64,000 bases of DNA from UBA1046 sp050945515 (GTDB taxonomy: Bacteria; Bacillota; Clostridia; Saccharofermentanales; DTU023), in the NCBI GenBank assembly GCA_050945515.1, contig JBMNTB010000008.1, forward strand, positions 8,831 through 72,830, given 5' to 3'. Of this stretch, positions 18,501 through 24,060 are shown piece after piece. The notes beneath the pieces were generated by a model that was not told the origin of the DNA, searched no databases, and was given only the letters and a program-made list of their open reading frames with translations. The translations under genes and the position numbers were made by a program. The stretch's first letter is position 1. Each line of letters opens with the position of its first letter.

Positions 18501-20077
18501 ATAGCCGCAAACAGGCGGCGGTCGCGGGGCAACAAGACGGCAATCACTTCACCTTCCTCCGGGAGGGCGGCGGCGACCCGCTCCCCCTCGTGACTTAGAG
18601 TCTCATAGGTAATCCGCATGCCGCCACTGATGAGGGCGACGCGCCGGGGATTGCATGCGGCCTGCTTTGTAAACATGTCATAGGGACTGTCATTGCCACG
18701 CAGCGCTCGGGTGCGGTTGAAAGTGTATAGCACCCGCTCCCGCTCCTGCACGCTAAGGATAGGCAGCGCGCGAATGGGGGTGTCTGGATTATTGAGCGCC
18801 ACCGTCAGGATCTGACACAGATGTTGGTGCAGCTCATCTATCTCCCGCCCGGAGAAAAATTGCGCCAGATAATCGTAATCAACAGAAAAGGCCCGGTTTC
18901 CCTCCAAATTGGTCAGGTGGATGCAAAGCTGCTCGACCTGATACCCACTGTAATGCCAACGTCCAGAAATACTGACCGAGGCATCCTGGCTCTCCAGGAC
19001 CTGACTGCCCTGATAGGAGAGCATCAGATGAAACAAGGGCTCTCCCGATTCCGCCAAGGCCTCGATGTGGGAAAAAGGAAATCTCTGATGGCGCAGCAGA
19101 TTGATCCACTTCCCCATCAAATGATCGCTAAAGGAGTTGAAGCTCCATTCGTCGGACATCTTATAAACAAACGGCAAGGTGCTGACAAACATCCCTGTCG
19201 TCTGCTTAAATGAATAATTAGTACGATTAAAAATCGGCACGCCGATGGTCAGGTGATCCTCCCCGCCCGTGCGTCTGAGGTAAGTGGCCAGTGCCATGTA
19301 AAATACGGCAAAGGGCGCGACGCGGTGCTCCATGCAAAATGAGGTAATCGCATGGTTGAGCTGCTGTGAGAGCTTATAACTGCGGCGCAGACCCACCCGG
19401 CTGATCCCCGCACCCCGGACAGACTTGAGCGATGCAGGCACTCCCGAGGTCTTGAGGATCTCATGCCAATAACGCTCATCCTCCTTGTAGGCGTCAGAGG
19501 AGAGATAGCTGCGTTCGGCTTCCACATAATCGCTATAGTCTGGCTGCGGGGTTGCATCGGGCTCCTTGCCAGACAGGAGGTCCAGATAGGTCTGGCCAAT
19601 CCGATTACAGAGCATAATCTGCGACCAGCCGTCGGAGATCAGATGGTGAGTCTCCACCAACAGACCTGCGGAGTTCTCCCCGATTAGAAAGATCACAAAC
19701 CGGTAGAGTGGCGCGTCGATCAGCGGCATAGGGATCTGTGTAAAACGCTCCGACCAGTTGGAGATGCTCTCCTCATCGGTCATGAAGAAGTCCAGGACGT
19801 CAATGGCCGCCTCGGTCTCCTTCGCGTAATATTGTACCGGCACACCATCACGGAGCTGCAGTCTAGTACGTAACGAGGCGTCCGATTGCAACACTAAATG
19901 CAGCGCTTTTTTCAATAGCAAAATATTAACACGGCCTTTGATCCGTATTGTCGCGCTGATGTTATTGATCGACGTCCCGGGAACCGCCTGTTCCAACGCC
20001 CATATATTTAATTGATTCAAAGATAGAGGAAATACGTCCCCTTTTTTCATTCCAACATCGGTCACAGGCCCTACCAC
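12569..20077 (-). CDS. Dimodular nonribosomal peptide synthetase, C-A-T-C-A-T-reductase
   Basis: A 2502-residue assembly line. C1: H-H-L-I-S-D-G at 144-150. A1 about 465-940: Y-T-S-G-S-T-G near 603, catalytic Lys932. T1: G-G-N-S-L with Ser984. C2: H-H-I-I-A-D-G at 1163-1169. A2 about 1480-1960: F-T-S-G-S-T-G-K-P-K-G near 1625, Lys1954. T2: G-G-T-S-L with Ser2074. Terminal reductase about 2150-2502: G-A-T-G-F-L-G (2158-2164) and Y-T-R-S-K (Tyr2317, Lys2321). There are no epimerase, methyltransferase or thioesterase domains. It should release a dipeptide as an aldehyde or alcohol by NAD(P)H. An N-terminal C domain plus ligase and ACP suggests an N-acyl group. A Pro/Ser-rich linker (about 1965-2045) joins A2 to T2. 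The start is GTG; a second GTG at codon 5 has a better-spaced AAGGTGG. Confidence 0.95.
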   Translation of the reverse strand: MVGPVTDVGMKKGDVFPLSLNQLNIWALEQAVPGTSINNISATIRIKGRVNILLLKKALHLVLQSDASLRTRLQLRDGVPVQYYAKETEAAIDVLDFFMTDEESISNWSERFTQIPMPLIDAPLYRFVIFLIGENSAGLLVETHHLISDGWSQIMLCNRIGQTYLDLLSGKEPDATPQPDYSDYVEAERSYLSSDAYKEDERYWHEILKTSGVPASLKSVRGAGISRVGLRRSYKLSQQLNHAITSFCMEHRVAPFAVFYMALATYLRRTGGEDHLTIGVPIFNRTNYSFKQTTGMFVSTLPFVYKMSDEWSFNSFSDHLMGKWINLLRHQRFPFSHIEALAESGEPLFHLMLSYQGSQVLESQDASVSISGRWHYSGYQVEQLCIHLTNLEGNRAFSVDYDYLAQFFSGREIDELHQHLCQILTVALNNPDTPIRALPILSVQERERVLYTFNRTRALRGNDSPYDMFTKQAACNPRRVALISGGMRITYETLSHEGERVAAALPEEGEVIAVLLPRDRRLFAAMVGIMQANCAWLLLPLDLPTQRILNILQQSGAARLLSIPELTQPLGALDIPFLDYDSLPYDSAPVRRGHPDDLAYVVYTSGSTGQPKGVEIRQKSLLNLAMTMRPIYSKGGAVLSLCNVGFDAFLLESVVALLCGRTVLLTDEPQQENPTALARLIWEYGVGFLSTTPSRLSALMQNAEFTKALRRLESIVCGGEVLTGELLQRLKGYTDARIYNQYGPAETTVAVSCARVDCAERITIGRPMENCHLYVLDNELQPLPVHVYGELYVGGICVGRGYRNAPELTEASFLPSPFEMGETLYKTGDLACWTEDGELLLAGRCDRQVKLRGMRVDPQEIAVCLRGHPEVTDAVVRVWERDDSHMLVGYYVADHHIPEVELLTYAAAHLPRYMIPTNILQVESIPLSANGKVEEHLLPLPSQEEGQRPVENERQARLLTVFQTVLKKPNLRVDSDYFLCGGNSLNAMETLGLIEERFGVRLLVSDLYACRTVQRLEEFLSLGQAETTTETISAAPARSTYPLSAMQKSIYVQSHMDSSGFAYHMPGAFLMSERPDAARLTHAFRAMIRDDVMFRTAFVPQEGEVVACVAEEAEFELPVLTASDSGEAFAQFLQPFDLSRAPLIRAALWQDEEERWYLLVDLHHIIADGVSTPLLLDRLSTYYRGEIPSAHLSYLDYAWYRDEHTPPEEEENKDFWRRELEGYSGTLELPLDRPRPSVFDFCGDSERLTLSEDVSRAIDRYCEMRELTAYMFLAGTFGLLLAKLSGQEDVVIGTPISYRTRPELRNICGPLMGTMPLRLRPAGDLHTYFEQVKAGTLGMIDHADYPLEQILSLHNFPRTTAQNPLYQVLFQVRPLDTAGFRLDDIDLQYLPISTKTAKMDLSVEAVKQDECYQFFIEYASSLFERETIAFFGRCFAYLLRQLVSDRPPATVQELRFLAPADQRRFFDQPNRRVVPYLDLPVHCTIEEEAQDHPQAAAVIWHDQVVTYGELEEQACLLAGLLVRHGVCPGDRVGLACRRSPTLLAALLGILKAGAVYVPFLSDYPPARIAYMLETADVRVILCDDQTAAELPEEACVRPVVRTSEPADPIAQTHIPPGTAPMYILFTSGSTGKPKGVQIPHRALANLLESMRVWMKGEEGPVLCITNVTFDIFITETLLALAQGFAVVLADEEEMLLPWRLAELIRAHQPRIAQFTPSRLQMCLSNNAFAQSIALLSFTIVAGEMVTASLVAKFKASCAGRLINMYGPTETAVYVTAEELSAGEPVTIGTPLDNCRIYVLDQELRPVLPTVRGELYVAGRCLADGYVARPDLTQAVFLPDPFFPGEKMYRSGDIGRLRSDGRIECFGRTDGQIKINGNRVELVEITEALLNAGAEQAVAVPVSNPDGSTTLYAVVTPETLQSPSLKQELERSLPSYMIPSRILVLRQLPYNASGKLDMLAIRDMFLEPDNAAPPSTPILDQSRSSVTSVAETVSEEEDKSALEHSSIPVLEAEPNCETGHVSPQPSVPLPTATSGTKPGVAQVMNAEELLAIWRTILKNQNLSAEVSFFEQGGTSLSALSVLSEYFNRGISMTLADFYRVPTAQKQALMLSAYASSSPLAADPAQMPSAPPMEVLNVTAQVPQMANQIQPALTTVLLTGATGFLGAHLLRSLLEHGAEKVICLLRGGRPDRLWETLSWYFGNGWTKRKGTRIEILEGDITQPNLGLPAVQYTALQAQVNAVFHAAADVRHYAADDALLATNLEGTKQVTDFTRRANAALYHISTISVSGSHLQAMPQRTCIFTENDLDIGQNWADNFYTRSKFLAEQEVCRAIEQGLCARIFRIGRLVGRASDGVFQRNQASNAFYRAVRGISVLGALPDVMAMMPLELTPVDICAEAIVVLRHTPHTVSHIIEPNPAPMGETLAKVITGLQILSESEFATLLSKRVADGTSPEVDAVVELWNQFQSDVASITVSTTLTQSSMAAAGFHWPDTDVRRVLDAFI

Positions 20078-20097
20078 CTTAAGAGAATTGCCGTGCG

Positions 20098-20115
20098 CCA
20101 GTATACTTGTACTGG
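20098..20115. promoter_or_regulatory. Dyad upstream of the NRPS gene
   Basis: CCAGTATACTTGTACTGG: the outer six bases on each side are perfect inverted repeats around a six-base centre. It lies about 20 bp before the NRPS start codon, in the likely 5' leader or near the transcription start, so it may be an operator. The regulator is unknown. Confidence 0.45.
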
Positions 20116-20140
20116 TATGACGTTAGATATGGTTGCTAAT

Positions 20141-20209
20141 ATAGTAAACCTCATGACAAAAAGATAGCAAACTTCGTGACAAAAAGATAGCAAAACTCAT
20201 GATAAAAAG
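20141..20209 (-). repeat. Three 23-bp tandem direct repeats upstream of the NRPS operon
   Basis: Three abutting 23-bp units (20141-20163, 20164-20186, 20187-20209) differ from each other at only a few positions. Each unit reads ATAG(C/T)AAA at its start and ends in (C/T)AAAAAG. The array lies 64-132 bp upstream of the NRPS start, the usual place for activator sites, and the 23-bp period is close to two helical turns, so bound proteins would sit on one face of the DNA. The HD-GYP regulator in the operon has no DNA-binding domain, so another protein would have to bind. The rest of 20210-20350 shows nothing I can name except AAGCCTTCGGCTT (a small hairpin). Confidence 0.7.
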
Positions 20210-20351
20210 CAAGATGATTGTGATAAACGACAGCATAAAAGCGACGTTTTGACACGAATGTGCCCGTGTGTACAAATATGAATGGGTAATAGAATTGAAT
20301 GAAATCGACATTCAAAGAATTTTAAATACCCCCCAAGCCTTCGGCTTCCAT

Positions 20352-20475
20352 AGAAAATAGTGGTTCGTCCGTTGCAATATCTACATAAATCCCCTTTTCA
20401 TAAAAATTGTCGTACTCACTTGCTGAAAGGCCTTTCGGTTCCTGCCTCCCGAGTTATATGACACTGCTCAGCCGA
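20352..20475 (-). pseudogene. msrB: Frameshifted internal fragment of methionine-R-sulfoxide reductase
   Basis: Read on the minus strand, one frame gives A-E-Q-C-H-I-T-R-E-A-G-T-E-R-P-F-S, and after a one-base shift A-S-E-Y-D-N-F-Y-E-K-G-I-Y-V-D-I-A, then T-D-E-P-L-F-S. This matches the conserved MsrB stretch (Q-x-x-V-T-x-x-x-G-T-E-x-P-F ... E-Y ... x-G-I-Y-V-D-I-x-T-G-E-P-L-F-S). The zinc and catalytic Cys/His parts on either side are missing, so this is a dead remnant of about 40 codons. It begins at the very end of the ZIP transporter gene and stops where the NRPS upstream region begins. It probably marks the edge of an insertion or deletion. Sequence match is by eye. Confidence 0.7.
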
Positions 20476-21298
20476 GTGCTACATCAAGAATCATCATAAC
20501 GGTAAAGCCGAGCATGACGCCGACCGTCGCTACATCAGCCTTTACTTCCAGTTCCTCCGTCTCTTGGCGCTGTGCCTCCGGAATCAATTCTTCAACAACA
20601 ACATAAATCATGGCACCGGCCGCAAAAGCAAGAGCAAAAGGCAAGATCTGCTGGAAGGCCTGAACTGCCAAGACTCCTATTATGGCCGATATCGGCTCGA
20701 CAATACCTGACATCTGCCCGTAGAAAAAAGCTTTGCTCCGCCGCATGCCTTCACGTCTGAGTGGAATCGACACAGCAGCACCTTCAGGAAAATTTTGCAG
20801 GCCAATACCGAGAGCGAGCGCTAAAGCACCGGTGAGATCTGCTCCCTCTACGCCTGCAGCGGCCGCGCCGAAGGCGACACCGACAGCTAGTCCCTCCGGA
20901 ATATTATGAATCGTAATAGCCAGTACAAGAAGAATACTTCTCCTCAATTTCGTTTTCGGACCGTGTATTTCACCGCTTTTGCCTAGTCCAGAGTGCATAT
21001 GCGGTAACAGATGATCAACAAGCATAAGAAAGCCGCCCCCGGCCAAAAAACCGAGCGCAGCAACTAAATATGGAATCTGCCCGATCTGCTCCGCCATAAC
21101 AATCGCCGGCTGCAAAAGCGACCAGAAACTGGCGGCGATCATCACGCCGGAAGCAAAACCAAGCATAGCGTTCAAGACAATTTTATTAATGCGACGGAAG
21201 AAAAAAACCAAGGCCGCACCAAGTGCTGTCATACCCCAGGTAAAAAGTGTCCCGAGTAGCGCCTGCAGTACAGGATCAAGTTCTTTTAAAAAAGTCAT
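20468..21298 (-). CDS. ZIP family divalent metal transporter
   Basis: A 276-residue polytopic membrane protein that imports zinc or related divalent metals. Both ZIP signatures are present: I-H-N-I-P-E-G-L-A-V-G in one helix and Q-N-F-P-E-G-A-A-V-S in the next, which form the binuclear metal site, followed by G-Q-M-S-G-I-V-E-P. About eight hydrophobic segments are visible. The variable loop has few histidines. It is a single gene between the peroxiredoxin and the msrB remnant. A near-palindrome at 21384-21403 lies upstream and could be its operator. Confidence 0.92.
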   Translation of the reverse strand: MTFLKELDPVLQALLGTLFTWGMTALGAALVFFFRRINKIVLNAMLGFASGVMIAASFWSLLQPAIVMAEQIGQIPYLVAALGFLAGGGFLMLVDHLLPHMHSGLGKSGEIHGPKTKLRRSILLVLAITIHNIPEGLAVGVAFGAAAAGVEGADLTGALALALGIGLQNFPEGAAVSIPLRREGMRRSKAFFYGQMSGIVEPISAIIGVLAVQAFQQILPFALAFAAGAMIYVVVEELIPEAQRQETEELEVKADVATVGVMLGFTVMMILDVALG

Positions 21299-21383
21299 GG
21301 ATGCTCATCCTTCTTATTGTCAATTCATTAGATACAGTTTTGCCCGGCCCGGAGAAGTCAATCAGCAAAATTACTATTTCCCG

Positions 21384-21403
21384 TCTGCGATTTAAATCAC
21401 AGA
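21384..21403. promoter_or_regulatory. Near-perfect 20-bp palindrome upstream of the ZIP gene
   Basis: TCTGCGATTTAAATCACAGA is a palindrome apart from one pair. It lies about 85 bp before the ZIP start codon and about 85 bp after the end of the peroxiredoxin gene, flanked by CCCG and CGGG, so it could be an operator or a terminator hairpin for the peroxiredoxin transcript. No T-run follows, which makes the operator reading slightly more attractive. Confidence 0.4.
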
Positions 21404-21487
21404 GATAATCCGGGATTCTTCTCCGGCCAGGCATCTAATACTGTTAATTTTTTCGAAGTGTTCCTGCGTTAGCCTACCCGACAGTCA

Positions 21488-22180
21488 TCACTCATCTGCG
21501 TCTTGGCGGAACGTCAGGAACCAGTCCATCATCTTATAACCCTTTTCCTTTACTTCTTCATTCCTATCACGTATGGCACCACAGGTTCCGGGCGGAGGAA
21601 CAATCACATCTTTACCGGGCTCCCAGTCGGCCGGAAGAGCGACACCTTCCTTATCCGCCTTTTGCAGACCAATCACAATGCGCTTAATTTCCGCAAAGTT
21701 TCTGCCGAGGCTTGCCGGGTAATAGAGGATCGTGCGGATCGTACCCTTGGGATCAATGAAGAAGACGGCACGCACAGCACTCGTATCAGACTCCCCCTGA
21801 AGCATCCCATATTTTTTTGCTACGTCCATCTTAATGTCAGCAATGACCGGGAACTCAACATTGGGGTTTTCAATTCCGTTCCAGCTGTAACCGCGGATTG
21901 CGTTCAACCAGCCGAGGTGCGCATGGATAGAATCGATCGAAAGACCGACCAGCTCTGTATTAATGGCGCGAAACTCATCATGCATTTTGGCGAATGTCAT
22001 AAATTCCGTAGTACAGACAGGTGTAAAGTCCGCCGGGTGTGAAAAGAGAATCACCCACTTACCTTTATAATCCTTAGGGAAATTTATCTCGCCTTGCGTT
22101 GTCACTGCCTTAAATTCAGGCGCCTTACTGCCGATTACCGGCATAGAAAATGTTTCTTGCTTAGTTACTTGTTCGCTCAT
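21488..22180 (-). CDS. Peroxiredoxin (Prx6/archaeal AhpC-TSA type)
   Basis: A 230-residue thiol peroxidase reducing hydrogen peroxide and organic peroxides. The peroxidatic site is H-P-A-D-F-T-P-V-C-T-T-E-F near residue 48. A second Cys lies in G-T-C-G-A-I-R-D-R near 207, as in archaeal two-Cys members of the Prx6 subfamily. The start is the ATG at 22180, five bases after GGAGG; in-frame starts up to 22195 would overlap this site. It lies 30 bp downstream of the Fur/PerR gene and is probably co-transcribed and derepressed under peroxide stress. Confidence 0.93.
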   Translation of the reverse strand: MSEQVTKQETFSMPVIGSKAPEFKAVTTQGEINFPKDYKGKWVILFSHPADFTPVCTTEFMTFAKMHDEFRAINTELVGLSIDSIHAHLGWLNAIRGYSWNGIENPNVEFPVIADIKMDVAKKYGMLQGESDTSAVRAVFFIDPKGTIRTILYYPASLGRNFAEIKRIVIGLQKADKEGVALPADWEPGKDVIVPPPGTCGAIRDRNEEVKEKGYKMMDWFLTFRQDADE

Positions 22181-22210
22181 ATTATCCTCCATCAAAGATT
22201 AATTATTTAT

Positions 22211-22624
22211 CTATTCTCTGCATTCCTTACAGAGTCCTGTAAAGACGAGTTCCTGTGACTCAACAAGATGACCGTCTAGTTCACGCTTGACCTCAGTATT
22301 CTGTTGCGGAATATCATATATTTTCTTGCATTTCCGACAGAAAAAGTGGCCGTGCGTTTCGGATACGGAATCAAAATGTGTTTCTGCACCGGCTGTATGC
22401 AGTGAACGAATCACACCCTTCTCTACTAAAAGATTCAGTGTGTTATACACCGTTGCCCTTGAGATCGCCGGCACATTAGACCCAAGCTGTTTGAATAAAG
22501 CATCCGCAGAAGGATGTTCATCTGACTCAAGAAGAGAGGCAAGAACCATAATACGCTGATAACTTGTGTATACGTCTGCATTTTTGAGCAATTCCAATGC
22601 TTCGAGCTGCGCCGCCTTATTCAT
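22211..22624 (-). CDS. perR: Fur family repressor, PerR-like
   Basis: A 137-residue metal-dependent repressor. An N-terminal winged helix (S-R-A-T-V-Y-N-T-L-N-L-L recognition helix near residue 55) is followed by a dimerisation domain with H-F-D and H-G-H-F-F-C-R-K-C, plus a C-terminal C-K-E-C pair, so the four-Cys structural zinc site is complete. The assignment to PerR rather than Fur or Zur rests on the adjacent peroxiredoxin and on the palindromic box in front. AAGGAGG precedes the ATG. It probably controls itself and the peroxiredoxin. Confidence 0.85.
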   Translation of the reverse strand: MNKAAQLEALELLKNADVYTSYQRIMVLASLLESDEHPSADALFKQLGSNVPAISRATVYNTLNLLVEKGVIRSLHTAGAETHFDSVSETHGHFFCRKCKKIYDIPQQNTEVKRELDGHLVESQELVFTGLCKECRE

Positions 22625-22640
22625 AAAAGCCTCCTTTTAA

Positions 22641-22662
22641 TTAAATCTAAATTTAGATTTAA
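22641..22662. promoter_or_regulatory. Fur/PerR-type palindromic operator
   Basis: A perfect 22-bp palindrome centred on TAAATCTAAATTTAGATTTA, followed by a further half site (ATCTAAAT). It lies 17 bp before the perR ATG, overlapping the likely promoter, as expected for autoregulation. The rest of the gap to 22926 is AT-rich and shows nothing else I can name. Confidence 0.8.
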
Positions 22663-22926
22663 TCTAAATAGAGTGTAAATCAAACTTAACAGCTTTTTTG
22701 ATACTCATGTTACAGGCATAATTGGCCACAAGAGAATTATTTTTTATAGATATGCTCTCAAAAGAAAGCTAATTATCTATTAATATCGGCCGAACTAAAT
22801 TGAGATTATTAAAGTAGGAAAACGGTTTTCGCCTGTGTAAATCAAGCACTCACCTTTTCAGTATGTTCTGATTTTAAAATTATCTTTCTATTTTAGAAAA
22901 ATTGATGACTTGAAATTATGTTTTCT

Positions 22927-23844
22927 TCAGAAGTCCTTTTCGAGGGTGAGTATTTCTTCTAACAGAGCTTGGTTGATGGGAGTGGCAATGCCATGTTTTT
23001 GGCCTAGCTTGACGACGGTGCCGGCAAAAAGATCAACTTCTGTTTTACGTCCTTGCAGAAGGTCCTGGCGCATAGAGGGCATGCCCTCCGCAGCAAGAGG
23101 CTTAATGACATCCAGCCAATGTAAGATATCGTTTTCACTCAGATTGACTCCTTCTGCTTTTGCCAGAGGAATGACCTCACGCATAGCAGCAATCATGCGC
23201 TCGCGCTCCGGACCTTGGCGCTGAACCAAACCGTAATTGCCTTCACAGACACTGACAACTTGATTGATACCGACATTGAGCATAAACTTGCCCCACATCC
23301 GGTCGCGCATATCAGTCACAAGGGTATAAGGAATCTTCGCTCGAGTAAGATAATCTGCTACAAGCAACAGGCGAGATGTAATTTGATCAGAGTTGAGTTC
23401 GCCCAAGGTGAAATCGCCCATGTTTCTCCAGTAGAGCCGATTGCCCTCTTTGGTAGCATCCATGCCCTGGACCGTACAACCAACAACTTTATCCCCATAT
23501 ACGGCGCCAATATCCTCTTCACTGCTGATGCCGTTGAGAAGCGAGAGGATGATGGTCTGATCTCCGACATGTTGTGCCGTATCAGCAATGGCCTGGGGCA
23601 GTTGGCCGTACTTGACAGCAAAAATTAAAAGGTCAGCCGGCTCACAGGTCTCATCCGGTCGAAACATATTAAAGCTTAGCTCTTTGTCATTATTATAAAG
23701 CCCTTCTTTGCGATATCTTTCCTGGCGAACCGCATCTGCAATGACGCGAAAACCGCCGGGGGAAACGGCAGAGGCGAAAGACTCGGAAAAGAGGAGGCCG
23801 AGGGCTCCAAGGCCGATCAAACTGACAGTTTTAATTTGCTTCAT
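22927..23844 (-). CDS. Ketopantoate reductase family protein (ApbA/PanE)
   Basis: A 305-residue NADP-dependent dehydrogenase. The N-terminal Rossmann fold opens with S-L-I-G-L-G-A-L-G, followed by F-A-V-K-Y-G-Q-L (the family's conserved K near 78) and L-L-N-G-I-S-S-E-E near 103. The C-terminal helical domain has W-G-K-F-M-L-N-V-G-I-N near 189-199 and P-S-M-R-Q-D-L-L-Q-G-R-K-T-E-V-D near 258-273, the usual substrate-site motif. It could make pantoate for CoA synthesis, but many paralogues act on other 2-keto acids and no pan genes lie nearby, so the symbol is left open. Confidence 0.85.
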   Translation of the reverse strand: MKQIKTVSLIGLGALGLLFSESFASAVSPGGFRVIADAVRQERYRKEGLYNNDKELSFNMFRPDETCEPADLLIFAVKYGQLPQAIADTAQHVGDQTIILSLLNGISSEEDIGAVYGDKVVGCTVQGMDATKEGNRLYWRNMGDFTLGELNSDQITSRLLLVADYLTRAKIPYTLVTDMRDRMWGKFMLNVGINQVVSVCEGNYGLVQRQGPERERMIAAMREVIPLAKAEGVNLSENDILHWLDVIKPLAAEGMPSMRQDLLQGRKTEVDLFAGTVVKLGQKHGIATPINQALLEEILTLEKDF

Positions 23845-23925
23845 GATTTTTCACTTTTTATACTTTCTTTTGTAAATAGAATAGAGCTGCAAATAATCGC
23901 AGCGTTATCGTGTCCATCGAAATGA

Positions 23926-23969
23926 GGGGGGATTCTCCGCAACTAGGTTTAGTTTTGGAGAATCCCCTC
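23926..23969. terminator. Long-stem hairpin between panE-like and DUF819 genes
   Basis: GGGGATTCTCC (23928-23938) pairs perfectly with GGAGAATCCCC (23957-23967) around an 18-base loop, and the stem extends by a few more pairs. It lies about 90 bp downstream of the DUF819 stop codon. The run after it on the minus strand (TCATTTCG) is only moderately T-rich, so this is a probable rather than certain terminator. Confidence 0.55.
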
Positions 23970-24060
23970 TCTTATACAGACAATATTTGTGTTATTTATT
24001 CTGCACTTCCTGCGCAGAGGAATAAATAATTTTCAGCGACTTGCAGCTAACTTACCAGGG

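Noticed and set aside
22663..22926. Small RNA or gene in the gap between the Fur gene and the panE-like gene
   Set aside because: AT-rich with no open frame with ribosome binding site, no stable hairpin with T-run; nothing to support a call.
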